Part shown: piece by piece, positions 27,776-36,907 of the stretch | Position numbering within the stretch: position 1 is the first letter of the stretch | Layout of the letters: every line of letters starts with the position of its first letter | Source of the DNA: Muribaculaceae bacterium Isolate-104 (HZI) | GTDB lineage: Bacteria > Bacteroidota > Bacteroidia > Bacteroidales > Muribaculaceae | Length of the DNA: 64,000 nucleotides | Direction of reading: 5' to 3' | NCBI GenBank assembly: GCA_003762715.1 | Contig: RIBJ01000035.1 | Location: 1-64,000 of the forward strand | Program-made: the position numbers and the translations under genes | The notes under the pieces: model-generated | Databases searched by the model: none | Seen by the model: only the letters and a program-made list of their open reading frames with translations | Told to the model about the DNA's origin: nothing

Positions 27776-28429
27776 TCAATCTCTGAATCTGCGTGTCATA
27801 TACTCACGCACAATTTCAGTAATGTCAGACATTGACAGCAGGGAGGTGTCCAGTGTAAGGTCGTAGCTTTCAGCGGCTCCCCAGGTTTTGTCGGTGTAGA
27901 AGTTGTAGTAATTGGCACGCAGCCGGTTGATTTTTTCGGCTTTTGCGCGTGCTTTCTCTCTCGACAGCTCGGGCTGGCGTTTGATTATGCGGTCTATCCT
28001 GGCTTCCATCGGAGCGTGGACAAACAGGTTTATTGTGCGGGGATGGTCGCGCAGCACATAATCGGCGCTGCGTCCCACAATAACGCAAGGACTTTCGTCG
28101 GCAAGCGAGTGTATGAAATCGCTTTGGGCACGGTAAAGGCTGTCGTCGCTTATTGCTGTAGAGCCGGCGTAAATGTTTGAAGGAGCAAGTCCGAGTGAAA
28201 AAGAGAATATGCCGTTGATGAACGAGGGTGCACGCTCGTCGTTGCGCTCAAAAAATTCCGGACTCATGCCGGCGCGTTTCGCGGCTTCGCTCAACAGCTC
28301 CTTGTCATAATATCTGAATCCGAAGGCATCGGCGAGTGTGCGGCCGAGTTCTCTGCCGCCGCTGCCGAATTGTCTGCCTATGGTAATTACCGTGTTTTGT
28401 TTCTTGTCGTTGCTTTCCATGGATGACAT
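27776..28429 (-). CDS. Cytidylate-kinase-like protein
   Basis: 217 residues of the cytidylate-kinase-like P-loop family. The P-loop-like GRQFGSGGRELGRTLAD lies at residues 18-34, then FRYYDKELLSEAAKRAG, CVIVGRSADYVLRD (Walker B region) and IDRIIKRQPELSREKARAK (lid), ending YDLTLDTSLLSM. Members are annotated cytidylate kinase-like; the true substrate is not established, and a housekeeping Cmk is probably encoded elsewhere. It begins 9 nt after the transporter gene at 28439-30103, so the two form an operon. Confidence 0.82.
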   Translation of the reverse strand: MSSMESNDKKQNTVITIGRQFGSGGRELGRTLADAFGFRYYDKELLSEAAKRAGMSPEFFERNDERAPSFINGIFSFSLGLAPSNIYAGSTAISDDSLYRAQSDFIHSLADESPCVIVGRSADYVLRDHPRTINLFVHAPMEARIDRIIKRQPELSREKARAKAEKINRLRANYYNFYTDKTWGAAESYDLTLDTSLLSMSDITEIVREYMTRRFRD

Positions 28430-28438
28430 TTTTATGCG

Positions 28439-30103
28439 TTAAACAAATAACAGTACCAGAAGCTGGGCTATGACGACCCGCAGGAACATTGCCAGGGGAT
28501 AGGCGGTGGCGTAGCAAACGGCGGCGTTGTCGCCCGGTATTGTGTCGCTTGCATAGGTAAGCGCCATAGGGTTTGCCATTGCGCCGCACACTGTTCCGCA
28601 CGCGCTGCCGAAATCGAGCCTGCTCCAGCGCATGGCTGCGTAAATCATAATCAGAGACGGTACTATTGTTATTACAAATCCGACAGCTATCCAGGTGAGT
28701 CCGTCCGCTTTCAGTATCGTGTCAAGGAAATGGGCGCCGGCATCAAGCCCGAGGCATGCGAGGTAGAGAGACAGACCGATGCCACGGAGCATAAGGTTTG
28801 CGCTTCGGGTGGTGTATGTTACAAGGCGGAATCTGGGTCCGAACGCCCCGATTAATATGCCTGCCACAATTGGACCTCCGGCAAGTCCGAGCCGTACAGG
28901 GGTGCCTACTCCCGGCACAAAAATAGGCACGGAGCCGAGAAGAAGTCCGAGAACAATGCCGATGAATATGGCAGCAAGGTTGGGGTCGCGCAGCACGTTG
29001 GCGGTATTGCCGAGTACTTTCTCCACGTTGTCTATTGCCTTGGCTTCTCCCACAACAGTGAGCCGGTCGCCGAGCTGCAGCACCAGGTCGGGGGTTGCGA
29101 GCAGTTTTACTCCGCTGCGCAGAACTCTTGAAATGTTTATGCCGTAGCTGTTGCGCAGCTTTAGGGCTCCGAGTTTCTTGCCGTTGATTTCCGGTCGGGA
29201 AACTACTATGTGACGTGATATCAAGGTGGAGTCTATTGCGTTCCAGTCAATGTCGTCGGCGTTCCAGTCGGTATGCTCCTGCTCTCCGAAAAGCACTGTG
29301 AGCGCGGGCACATCTTTTTCAGTGGCAACCACAAGCAGCCGGTCTCCTTCAAGCAGAGGCGTTTCGGAGCATGGTATGCTCACCTGCCCGTTTCGCCAAA
29401 GGCGCGATATGACAAATTTCGGTTGTATAAGCGCGGCAACCTCGCGTACGGTTTTTCCGAACACGGCGGGGTTGTGAATCTGGAATGCGGCTATGTATGT
29501 GTGTCCTATGTCATTGTCTGAGTCTCCGGAGGGTATGTCGTTTGGCTTCACCGCAAGGGCTCTTACAACGATTATTGCGAGTATAACGCCTATAACTCCG
29601 AGCGGATAGGTTACGGCACAGCTAAGAGCGGCTCCGCTTGCGCTCTGTCCGAGCTGCTGGAGTGTTTGCTGCGCTGCACCGAGCGAGGGGGTGTTTGTGG
29701 TTGCGCCGGCAATTATGCCTACCATATCTGACATGGATATGTCAAGCCCCAATGAGAAGCCGATTGCCATAAGTGTACCCAACAGCACAACGGCGAGTCC
29801 GAGAAAGTTGAGTTTTATGCCGCCAGTGCGGAACGAGCTGAAAAATCCGGGGCCGACTTTCAGACCGAGCTCGTAAACAAACAGTACAAGACCGAAACTC
29901 TCGGCGTAAGACAGCATTGCCGGGTCAATGCCGAGACCGAAATGTCCGGCAATAATGCCGGCAAAAAATACCCATGTAACACCCAGACTCACTCCACAGA
30001 TGTGGATTTTGCCAAGTCCGAGCCCTACAGCGATTATTACCGACAATACCACTACCGCCTGTAGCGGTGAGTGTGTTATAAATACGGTCTGAATCCATTC
30101 CAT
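28439..30103 (-). CDS. AspT/YidE-type transporter with two TrkA-C domains
   Basis: 554 residues. Two blocks of membrane helices (about 15-185 and 385-550) flank two cytosolic TrkA-C (RCK-C) domains (about 205-290 and 295-375), the layout of aspartate-alanine-exchanger-like carriers (YidE/YbjL/AspT duplication family). Typical repeats include GVSLGVTWVFFAGIIAGHFG and GIIAGATTNTPSLGAAQQ. The substrate is unknown, perhaps a dicarboxylate or amino acid. A paralogue of almost the same length lies at 50626-52281. The -7 box TACTTTTG ends 4 nt before the ATG. It leads the operon with the kinase-like gene. Confidence 0.88.
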   Translation of the reverse strand: MEWIQTVFITHSPLQAVVVLSVIIAVGLGLGKIHICGVSLGVTWVFFAGIIAGHFGLGIDPAMLSYAESFGLVLFVYELGLKVGPGFFSSFRTGGIKLNFLGLAVVLLGTLMAIGFSLGLDISMSDMVGIIAGATTNTPSLGAAQQTLQQLGQSASGAALSCAVTYPLGVIGVILAIIVVRALAVKPNDIPSGDSDNDIGHTYIAAFQIHNPAVFGKTVREVAALIQPKFVISRLWRNGQVSIPCSETPLLEGDRLLVVATEKDVPALTVLFGEQEHTDWNADDIDWNAIDSTLISRHIVVSRPEINGKKLGALKLRNSYGINISRVLRSGVKLLATPDLVLQLGDRLTVVGEAKAIDNVEKVLGNTANVLRDPNLAAIFIGIVLGLLLGSVPIFVPGVGTPVRLGLAGGPIVAGILIGAFGPRFRLVTYTTRSANLMLRGIGLSLYLACLGLDAGAHFLDTILKADGLTWIAVGFVITIVPSLIMIYAAMRWSRLDFGSACGTVCGAMANPMALTYASDTIPGDNAAVCYATAYPLAMFLRVVIAQLLVLLFV

Positions 30104-30107
30104 GCTG

Positions 30108-30115
30108 CAAAAGTA
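30108..30115 (-). promoter_or_regulatory. -7 box abutting the transporter start codon
   Basis: Minus strand TACTTTTG, exact TAnnTTTG, 4 nt upstream of the ATG at 30103. If used, the mRNA would start at or next to the AUG. Confidence 0.45.
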
Positions 30116-30177
30116 GTAATAAACTTACATATAGCAGCTTGTTGACCTGACATTTTGGGGCACGCCGGCTGTCGCTG

Positions 30178-31494
30178 TCAGAATGTGAACATGCAAAGAG
30201 CGCCTGCGCGCTTGCCGTAGCGACGCTCTCCGTTGAAGTTATTGCGCCATCCGAAGTCGATTTCTGCACCGAACTGTACTCTCGGGGTCGGGTTCCAGAA
30301 AACATTGACGGCGGAGGCTACTCCATATTTGTATTCGTCGCCGGCTACTGTGTGTTGAGGCAGATAGCGGGTTTGGCTGATATTTGCTGATACAAACAGG
30401 TTGTGTCTGAAATTGTATTGAACTCCGGCTCCAAGTCCGAAGGATGCTGGGGCATAAAGTGTTCCGGGTCGCGCAGGGTCTCCAACGAGGTCGTAGTTTC
30501 CGCATAGAAGGTCGCCACCGCAGCCTCCATAGCCTTTTCCATAGCTTGCCGACAAGTATAGGGTAAGCGGTGTCAGGGGGTGAGACACAGAACTTGCCAT
30601 TACGCCCCAGCCGGTTATGTTGTGGTTTTGCGAGTTTATGAGGTCGCGATAGGAAAGGGTGCGTATTATGCCGCTGAGTCTTACATGCTGTCCGCGAGCC
30701 CATTGGTATTGCGCGAACGCAGCCCAGTCAGGCATCCACGAGTCTACTTTCTTGGTGTTTGTTCCATCAACAGAAATTGCGTGTGCAGGAGTTTCGCCGG
30801 AAACCGCGAGCACCCATCGGTCTTTGATTACCGGCATGTAGCGCACAAGAACGGCGGTTGTAGACATTTTGTTGTTTGGACCCTGAGCGTCGACAGTCGG
30901 AGGCTCTGCTGCGGGGTCGGAGAATGTAGAGGTGGCGTAACCGACCGTGAAGTCGTTGATAATCGCATACGCCTTTTTCAATGCGAAGTCACGGCGATTG
31001 TAGCCGTTGAAATTAGCTTCGAGATATAGTTGGTATGTGCCTATTTTGCTATTGATGCCTAATACTCTGAAATATAGGCATGTGCCGCTCGGCGAGGTGT
31101 CAAAGTGCCTCATAGAGGCGGGGTCGGGAGTCATAGGGATGAGGTAGGACGCGAATCCCGGAGACGGCATTGCTCCGCCCCAGTCGTAGTATGCTCTCAT
31201 TCTGACGGCTCCTCCTATACCCATTGCCAAGGATGCCTCTTTGCTCAGAAACATGAAGTATGGCGCGTCAGGGTCGGAGAAGTTGCGGAACTGGTCGTAA
31301 TAAAATACGGAAATAGTACGACGTATGGAGTCCAATTCCGCAGCTTTCTGGGAGTTTTCAGGCTTGCCGTCTATATAAATGAATTTATTGCTTTTCAGCA
31401 AAGAGTCGATGTGGTCATCGACAAGGCTTTGGGCGTTGGCAGAGCCCCAAAATGCAAATAAAAATGCAAATACAGCAGAAATAGCAGACTTCAT
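30178..31494 (-). CDS. Outer-membrane beta-barrel porin (DcaP-like)
   Basis: 438 residues from the ATG at 31494, chosen because it starts a clean signal peptide (MKSAISAVFAFLFAFWGSANA); the frame is open further upstream but with no signal. A short coiled-coil-like segment (about 25-70) precedes alternating amphipathic strands (YLEANFNGYNRRDFALKKAY, WAAFAQYQWARGQHVRLSG, GAEIDFGWRNNF) and a final aromatic Phe (GALCMFTF), the signature for BAM insertion. It is reminiscent of DcaP-family porins with an N-terminal coiled coil. Substrate unknown. Divergent from the UDG-fold gene. Confidence 0.78.
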   Translation of the reverse strand: MKSAISAVFAFLFAFWGSANAQSLVDDHIDSLLKSNKFIYIDGKPENSQKAAELDSIRRTISVFYYDQFRNFSDPDAPYFMFLSKEASLAMGIGGAVRMRAYYDWGGAMPSPGFASYLIPMTPDPASMRHFDTSPSGTCLYFRVLGINSKIGTYQLYLEANFNGYNRRDFALKKAYAIINDFTVGYATSTFSDPAAEPPTVDAQGPNNKMSTTAVLVRYMPVIKDRWVLAVSGETPAHAISVDGTNTKKVDSWMPDWAAFAQYQWARGQHVRLSGIIRTLSYRDLINSQNHNITGWGVMASSVSHPLTPLTLYLSASYGKGYGGCGGDLLCGNYDLVGDPARPGTLYAPASFGLGAGVQYNFRHNLFVSANISQTRYLPQHTVAGDEYKYGVASAVNVFWNPTPRVQFGAEIDFGWRNNFNGERRYGKRAGALCMFTF

Positions 31495-31618
31495 GATGGA
31501 TGTTTTAAAAATTTGTTGCAATTTTAACACCCGATAGCACAATTTAGTTTTCTGACATGAGCTGCAAAACATATCTTTTGCGTCAAACGTTAGATTCACA
31601 AACCCGATAAGACCCGAT

Positions 31619-32215
31619 ATGGAAGACGACAAGAATATTGCAATAGAGAGTCATCCGTGGCAGCCGTTTGTGCCGCCACATACAAAGGTGCTTTTCTTAG
31701 GCACATTTCCACCCAAGCCTTCGAGGTGGAGCATGGATTTTTATTATCCGAACCGTATCAATGATTTCTGGAGAGTAATGGGTATTGTGTTCTTTGATAA
31801 TCCTGACAGGTTCTGGAACGCAGTGTCCGGAAGTTTCAGGCTGGACGATATTAAGAATTTTCTTACGGAAAGAGGCATTGCATTATGTGACACAGGCGCC
31901 CGTGTAAGGCGCCTGCGAGATAATGCTTCAGACAAGTATCTTGAGATTGTAGAGACAGTAAATTTAAGAGCCTTGCTCGGCATGATGCCGGAATGTCATA
32001 CGATTGCCGCTACTGGAGAAAAGGCTGCAACTGTTCTTTCCGAACTTGTGGGTTCTGTGCCACCTCCCTCCGGAGCCTCTGTCGAGGCAGTTTTTGAGAA
32101 CAGAAGGCTTTCTTTGTGGCGGATGCCTTCTACAAGCCGGGCTTATCCTCTTGCCGTGGCAAAGAAAGCAGAGGTGTATGCTAAGCTGTTCAGGAGCATC
32201 GGACTGGTCAGATAA
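31619..32215 (+). CDS. Uracil-DNA-glycosylase-fold protein (Mug/UDG superfamily)
   Basis: 198 residues. The N-terminal motif [31 protein letters not shown] is the water-activating/pocket region of the Mug-like branch of the UDG superfamily, followed by [17 protein letters not shown]. It probably removes uracil or a related damaged base from DNA; the exact lesion is unknown. Single gene; its 3' end overlaps the convergent GH130 gene by 8 nt. Confidence 0.75.
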   Translation: MEDDKNIAIESHPWQPFVPPHTKVLFLGTFPPKPSRWSMDFYYPNRINDFWRVMGIVFFDNPDRFWNAVSGSFRLDDIKNFLTERGIALCDTGARVRRLRDNASDKYLEIVETVNLRALLGMMPECHTIAATGEKAATVLSELVGSVPPPSGASVEAVFENRRLSLWRMPSTSRAYPLAVAKKAEVYAKLFRSIGLVR

Positions 32216-33221
32216 TGCTGTTTGCTTTCGTCCATTCAACAATCTCCGGTATATAGCCGAATGCCAGCCCGGTGACGGTGTCCGCACACCCGTAGTACAC
32301 GGCAAGTCTGCCTGTGTCGGAGTCGGCGAGAGCCGCGCAAGGGAATGTGACGTTGGGCACATCTCCGGTCAGTTCGTATATTTCTTTTGGCGAAATAAGG
32401 TATGGACCGCTTCTGGCAATTACTTTCCAAGGCTGTTCAAGGTCAAGGAGCGCAGAGCCGAAAGCGTATACATAGCCGTTGCAAGAGCGTAGCACTCCAT
32501 GATATATCAGCAGCCAACCCTCGGATGTTTCGATAGGAACCGGTCCGGCTCCTATTTTCATGCACTGCCACGCGCTCTGTTCAAACGCTGCCGGTGACAT
32601 GACATGCCTGTGGTGCCCCCAGAATTCCATGTCAGGACTTTCGCTATAGAAAATGTCGCCGAACGCGGTGTGGCCCGTGTCGCTCGGTCTTGACAACATG
32701 GCGTACCTGCCGTTTATTTTCCGGGGGAACAGAACTCCGTTGCGGTTGTACGGCAAAAACGCATTTTCAAGCTGGTGAAAAGTCTCGAAGTCTGTTGTCC
32801 AGGCAACACCTATTGTGGGACCGTGGTAGCCGTTGCACCATGTAACCCAATATTTGTCATCAATTTTTGTGACACGCGGGTCGTAGCCATACTCCCAGTC
32901 TGAGATGTCCGGGTTTGCTCCGGTGAGCCCTATGTCTTCTTCATTGATGTTCCAGTTGAAGCCGTCGGGCGAAAAGCCTGCGTGCAGTCTCATGCGGCGG
33001 TTTGTGTCGTCGCATCTGAACACTCCGGCGAAACGTTTTGAGCCGTTGTCTGCAAACGGTACTACTGCCGAGTTGAATATGCTGTTTGATGTAGACAGCA
33101 GGTCGCGGCGTATTACAGGGTTGTTGCTGTAACGCCACAATATTTCTTTACTCCCTGACGGTTTCTCCTCCCACGGCATATCCGGCAGGGGCGGAGTCAT
33201 TATTTTCAGTTTCTTGTTCAT
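32208..33221 (-). CDS. GH130 phosphorylase (mannosyl-glucose phosphorylase type)
   Basis: 337 residues, single five-bladed propeller of family GH130. The block [25 protein letters not shown], then [13 protein letters not shown] and [17 protein letters not shown], resembles 4-O-beta-D-mannosyl-D-glucose phosphorylases, which act with an epimerase on mannobiose in Bacteroides. It would split the disaccharide with phosphate to mannose 1-phosphate and glucose in the cytoplasm. The start is uncertain: the ATG at 33221 overlaps the MFS gene by 74 nt, internal Met codons at 33200 and 33179 by less. No mannobiose 2-epimerase gene is in the window. Likely translationally coupled to the MFS gene. Confidence 0.85.
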   Translation of the reverse strand: MNKKLKIMTPPLPDMPWEEKPSGSKEILWRYSNNPVIRRDLLSTSNSIFNSAVVPFADNGSKRFAGVFRCDDTNRRMRLHAGFSPDGFNWNINEEDIGLTGANPDISDWEYGYDPRVTKIDDKYWVTWCNGYHGPTIGVAWTTDFETFHQLENAFLPYNRNGVLFPRKINGRYAMLSRPSDTGHTAFGDIFYSESPDMEFWGHHRHVMSPAAFEQSAWQCMKIGAGPVPIETSEGWLLIYHGVLRSCNGYVYAFGSALLDLEQPWKVIARSGPYLISPKEIYELTGDVPNVTFPCAALADSDTGRLAVYYGCADTVTGLAFGYIPEIVEWTKANSII

Positions 33222-34563
33222 GGTCGTTGGTTGTATTTTGGTTGTCTGTTTTTTCTTCGGTACATTCTTTATGAGAGAATGGGATGAACCATGTCATTAT
33301 AAAAGCGGGGACCGTAGCAACCATTACTGCGGTGAAAAACCAGTTGTAGCCAAGGGCATCGCTGATGTACCCGCTGACAGCGCCTGTCAGCATAACCGAA
33401 AAGTTCATTATGCCGGAAGCGAAGGCGTAATGAGCCATCTGGTGTTTGCCCGGGGCTACCTGCTGCATCATGAAAAGAGTCAGCCCTACAAACCCGAACC
33501 CGTAGCCGAAATACTCCACGGCGATAGCTCCGGCGGTAATCCATATCTGCTCCGGCTGGAACCATGCGAGCATCGCGTATGCAACAAACGGAATGTTGAA
33601 AATGCAGCACAGTGAGAACAGGCTCTTCTTCAATCCTCTGTGCGCTATGAAATAGCCGGCGAGCAGTGAGCCTATGAGAAAAGCGGCAGAGCCGAATGAC
33701 CCATAGTACAGACCAATCTCTTCATTGGACAGCTCCAGCCCTCCGCTTGCGCGGTCGCTCATCAGAAACAGCGGTACAATTTTCATTACAAATCCCTCTC
33801 CAAGACGGTAAAGGATAATGAAAGCTATGTAATACCAAATATAACGTTTTGTGAAAAAGTCGGCAATGACTTCACGCAGTTTGCCGATGCCTTGGCGCAT
33901 TGAAGCGGCATTGCTTGTAGCAGACGCAGCCTTTGAAGGCACAGCCCAGCTGTGGTATGTGCCTAAAAGCAATAGCAACAGCCCTATAGCACCAAGCACT
34001 ATCATCCATGCGTCCAGGTAGTGCGAACGGGTCGGGGTGTCGCTGCCGCTGAAGTGTCTGGCGAGTATTCCGGCAAGACCTACAAGCCCTCCTGTGGCAA
34101 CAAGTTTTGCAAGATTGTAGAAGGCTCCTTGCCAGCCGATATACTGAGACTGGTGTTTGCTGCTCAGTTCAGACATGTACACGCCGTCTGCCGCAATGTC
34201 ATGTGTGGCTCCACTGAATGCGACAGCCGCGAATATGGCTATGAGTACCGCGAAGCAGTCGGGGATATTAAGGACAAGTGCGGCAAGCCCGAACAGCGCC
34301 CCGCTTATGATTTGTGTGCTGACAACGAAAAATTTTTTTGTCTTGAAGATTTCAAGGAATGGACTCCATAGGAATTTAATGGTCCACGGCCACATAATCA
34401 GCGATGTCCAGAAAGCGATGCTGGCATTTGGTATCTCAAGATTCTTGAACATTACGGCAGCCACCATGTTCAGTACCACGAATGGTAAACCCATGGCAAA
34501 ATATACTGTGGGCACCCAGCCCAGTGGATGACTGCTTTTCTTCGTCGGCTTGCTTGAACTCAT
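33148..34563 (-). CDS. MFS sugar transporter (AmpG-like branch)
   Basis: 471 residues, twelve membrane segments from residue 15 to 430. Opening [21 protein letters not shown] and [20 protein letters not shown] resemble the AmpG/PAT-like branch of MFS carriers. The C-terminal tail (about 435-471) is polar, rich in Glu, Asn and Thr, and its coding part overlaps the start of the GH130 gene out of frame. In Bacteroides fragilis a similar symporter gene lies with mannosyl-glucose phosphorylase, so uptake of a mannose disaccharide is a reasonable inference. The -7 box TATATTTG is 2 nt before the ATG and a second copy lies 25 nt upstream. Confidence 0.82.
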   Translation of the reverse strand: MSSSKPTKKSSHPLGWVPTVYFAMGLPFVVLNMVAAVMFKNLEIPNASIAFWTSLIMWPWTIKFLWSPFLEIFKTKKFFVVSTQIISGALFGLAALVLNIPDCFAVLIAIFAAVAFSGATHDIAADGVYMSELSSKHQSQYIGWQGAFYNLAKLVATGGLVGLAGILARHFSGSDTPTRSHYLDAWMIVLGAIGLLLLLLGTYHSWAVPSKAASATSNAASMRQGIGKLREVIADFFTKRYIWYYIAFIILYRLGEGFVMKIVPLFLMSDRASGGLELSNEEIGLYYGSFGSAAFLIGSLLAGYFIAHRGLKKSLFSLCCIFNIPFVAYAMLAWFQPEQIWITAGAIAVEYFGYGFGFVGLTLFMMQQVAPGKHQMAHYAFASGIMNFSVMLTGAVSGYISDALGYNWFFTAVMVATVPAFIMTWFIPFSHKECTEEKTDNQNTTNDHEQETENNDSAPAGYAVGGETVRE

Positions 34564-34565
34564 TA

Positions 34566-34596
34566 CAAATATAGTGATAATTGCTATGCAAATATA
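34566..34596 (-). promoter_or_regulatory. Two -7 boxes before the MFS gene
   Basis: Minus strand TATATTTG occurs twice, at 34589-34596 and 34566-34573, both exact TAnnTTTG. The nearer would give a leaderless mRNA; the farther gives a leader of about 20 nt. Confidence 0.45.
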
Positions 34597-34647
34597 AGCA
34601 AAGCCAAGTTCAATGGCAAATTATCTGATAGAATATATCCGACGGTG

Positions 34648-35646
34648 TCAATCTTCAGTTATGACTTCCGATACGAGTCCGGGGGCAGATGTCAGTTTGT
34701 TGTAGATAGGGCGCAGAGACAGGCTGCAGTTGTCAAAATCAATCAATACATCCTGTAGAAACAGGTTCAGCGGGTTGAATGCATAAGGTTCTTCAAGACT
34801 GTCGTAATAATGTGCCAGTCCGTTTACAAGTCTGTCGCCCATTTCTATGTCGGCATGGTTGTCAACGAAGACGTTGAATGAGCCAAGCGCGGAAGTGACG
34901 GTTTCTTGATGCAGCCGTTGTATGGGGCGCGAGGTCTCATCGGCGGGCAGTTTGATGCGGGCGTTTCTGATGCCTGTGTCAAGGAAGAAGGAGTTGGTCT
35001 TGCCGTTGACGGAAAATTCTGAAAAATACCTTTTGCCAAGCCATATGGCTGTGAAAATATTCTTTGACGGTTCGAGAGACACGCATTTGGTGTATCCGTC
35101 CGGAGTGTTGAAATACAGAGCTATAGCGCGATTGTTGTACTGGTATTCCACTTTGAACTTTTGCAGGAAATCTATGCCTAATACACTTTGTCCTGTGCGT
35201 GACGGAGCGAAGTCTATGTTTGACAGGGTGTTGGCGGATTTCCAATGACCTATGGCGGTGCGTCTGCCGGTGCTGTCTTCTACAAAATCATACTTAAGCA
35301 GGGGCATTGACACGGTGTAGCGTTTTGTTTCCATCATCGTACTCCCGTTTCCGTCTCTGCCAAATACGGGATAAAATGATTCTTTGTAATGGTAGCCGAG
35401 AGAATCAAGCAGGGCAAGATTCTCTTCTGTGATTGTACTTATGTCGCTTCCTGTGTCAATTTTAAAACGGAGTCCGGGAATTACCTCTATTTCCAAAGGG
35501 TTGCCTCGCAGGGGCAGAAGTCCGAGTGAACCTTCTGTGCGTTCTGCGGTGAGGCTGTTTTGTGATGACAGTAAGGTTATACCGATATATGCTGTTGCTA
35601 ATATTATGGCGAAAGCCGAAAACAATATTGACAATTTCTTTTTCAT
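34648..35646 (-). CDS. Membrane-anchored retropepsin-like aspartic protease homologue
   Basis: 332 residues from the ATG at 35646; the frame is open far upstream but only because it runs through a tRNA gene, and a full promoter sits right before this ATG. Residues 5-27 form a membrane anchor or signal. FKIDTGSDIST (D64-T-G) matches the catalytic motif of aspartic proteases, and a second FLDTGIRNARI (D223-T-G) suggests two fused lobes; GIDFLQKF is the usual hydrophobic-hydrophobic-Gly-like flap partner after lobe one. Likely faces the periplasm. Substrate unknown; proteolytic activity is inferred from the motifs only. Confidence 0.72.
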   Translation of the reverse strand: MKKKLSILFSAFAIILATAYIGITLLSSQNSLTAERTEGSLGLLPLRGNPLEIEVIPGLRFKIDTGSDISTITEENLALLDSLGYHYKESFYPVFGRDGNGSTMMETKRYTVSMPLLKYDFVEDSTGRRTAIGHWKSANTLSNIDFAPSRTGQSVLGIDFLQKFKVEYQYNNRAIALYFNTPDGYTKCVSLEPSKNIFTAIWLGKRYFSEFSVNGKTNSFFLDTGIRNARIKLPADETSRPIQRLHQETVTSALGSFNVFVDNHADIEMGDRLVNGLAHYYDSLEEPYAFNPLNLFLQDVLIDFDNCSLSLRPIYNKLTSAPGLVSEVITED

Positions 35647-35651
35647 GTGTG

Positions 35652-35683
35652 CAAATGTACTATTGTGCGTAATAGGGAACAAA
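35652..35683 (-). promoter_or_regulatory. Full-consensus promoter, leaderless geometry
   Basis: Minus strand TTTG (35680-35683), 20-nt spacer, TACATTTG (35652-35659), ending 5 nt before the ATG at 35646. Both elements match the Bacteroidetes consensus, so a transcript starting at or near the AUG is likely. Confidence 0.65.
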
Positions 35684-35773
35684 TGCGATACTGAAAAGTA
35701 ATGCTCTTGTAACTTAATTGTATGATTGAAAAAAAATCGTGCTTCGCGGAAAACCGGAAACACGATTTGGTGG

Positions 35774-35848
35774 GGTGAACAGTGGGATTCGAACCCACGA
35801 CCTTCGGAACCACAATCCGACGTTCTAACCAACTGAACTATGCTCACC
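35774..35848 (-). tRNA. tRNA-His (GTG)
   Basis: Cloverleaf on the minus strand: acceptor GTGAGCA pairs with TGTTCAC, extra 5' G (-1) opposite C73 as expected for tRNA-His, anticodon GTG in the loop ATTGTGGTT, T-loop TTCGAAT. CCA is encoded directly after (35771-35773). Confidence 0.97.
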
Positions 35849-35867
35849 ATTTGGAGCTTTTGCGCTG

Positions 35868-35897
35868 CAAAGTTATAACTATTTTTTTTAATAGCAA
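35868..35897 (-). promoter_or_regulatory. tRNA-His promoter
   Basis: Minus strand TTG (35895-35897), 19-nt spacer, TAACTTTG (35868-35875), about 19 nt before the tRNA 5' end. Confidence 0.65.
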
Positions 35898-35969
35898 TGC
35901 TTTTTGGCGTAAAAAATAAGGATGTGATTATAATGGGCTGATAATTAGCGCTGTTTTGCGGTAGGAGTA

Positions 35970-36458
35970 TCAATGCGAAATCAACATGTACGACAGCGAG
36001 CCTGACCCCGGAGCTACGCGGTACCGTGTCAGCGCGTAGCCCTTGTCTGCCGCAATGCCCGAAAGAGGCGCTCCGGTGCGATAAACGTCAAATGTGCTTT
36101 GGCATACAGGGCATCGTGCTATATTAAATTCGGTGTCAATATATACACGGGTGTTTTTATTTATTTCCACGGGGCAGCTGAGATCATAGGCAAGCGGGTT
36201 ATTGTCGAAGCTGCATACTAAAAGAACTCCGCCGAAGCCTGTAGCTTCGGCGGCGGTGTATGCAAATCCTTCCGGTTGTTTTTCGGATTTAATGAAACGC
36301 CTGTAGTCCAGTGCGCCTGCTACACCATACGCTTGCCATTCGCCAATAGTGGCAAATTCTATGCGAACCGATGCGGATGGGATGCGTTCGTCATCCACGG
36401 AGCTGCATGCACTTGATAGCGTTGCTACAATCAAGGCTGCTGCCAATGCTGCTTTCAT
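35970..36458 (-). CDS. Rieske-fold-like lipoprotein with degenerate metal site
   Basis: 162 residues. Lipoprotein signal with lipobox ending SSAC (C18). The C-terminal half resembles Rieske-type proteins (DLSCPVE... RCPVCQSTFDVYRTGAPLSG...YALTRYRV), but the two histidine ligands are missing: the first pair reads C95-P-V-E98 and the second C116-P-V-C119. It could hold a different metal or none. Starts inside the stop of the SRPBCC gene (4-nt ATGA overlap), so the two are translationally coupled downstream of pyrE. Function unknown. Confidence 0.72.
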   Translation of the reverse strand: MKAALAAALIVATLSSACSSVDDERIPSASVRIEFATIGEWQAYGVAGALDYRRFIKSEKQPEGFAYTAAEATGFGGVLLVCSFDNNPLAYDLSCPVEINKNTRVYIDTEFNIARCPVCQSTFDVYRTGAPLSGIAADKGYALTRYRVAPGSGSLSYMLISH

Positions 36459-36874
36459 GCAAAGAATGTTGTAATCAGCTCTCCGAATTTGTCAGCCGCT
36501 TCCTGCATTTTTCCTCCCACCATGGGCTTTAACATAGCGGGAATCTCGACATCAATCTGGCTGACGGCATTGGTAGAGCTGTCGCTGTCGGGGGTGAGGT
36601 TTACAGAAAGAGTCAGAGGTACAGGTGATTGCTCGGCAGACAGTTTTACAGAGGAAGGTTTTATACGCTCTTTTACAGCAAAGCGTATTTCTCCTACCGG
36701 GGCTGCTGTTATGACAATAGCATCCGGCTCAAACCTCACATCGCCGAGTTTGTCTTTAACTTCGGCAGGCAATGAATCCAGCTTCTGCTGGTAGGCGCCG
36801 ATGTTACTGATTCTTTCGTAGACTTCTTCTATCGGGTGGCTGATAGTAACCTGTTTGCTTTTATAAGTTGCCAT
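36455..36874 (-). CDS. SRPBCC-fold protein
   Basis: 139 residues with the START/Bet v1-like layout: opening YKSKQVTISHPIEEVYERISNIGAYQQKLD, central beta-strands, and a long C-terminal helix (MVGGKMQEAADKFGELITTFF). Such proteins bind hydrophobic ligands; the ligand here is unknown. No signal peptide, so cytoplasmic. Middle gene of pyrE-SRPBCC-lipoprotein, 33 nt after pyrE and overlapping the lipoprotein gene by 4 nt. Confidence 0.78.
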   Translation of the reverse strand: MATYKSKQVTISHPIEEVYERISNIGAYQQKLDSLPAEVKDKLGDVRFEPDAIVITAAPVGEIRFAVKERIKPSSVKLSAEQSPVPLTLSVNLTPDSDSSTNAVSQIDVEIPAMLKPMVGGKMQEAADKFGELITTFFA

Positions 36875-36907
36875 GAACGGTGATATGCGTTTTTACAGAG
36901 AGTGCGG

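Noticed and set aside
35647-35973. N-terminal extension of the aspartic-protease-like frame up to 35973
   Set aside because: It reads through tRNA-His (35774-35848) and through the promoter at 35652-35683; the ATG at 35646 starts the signal/anchor.
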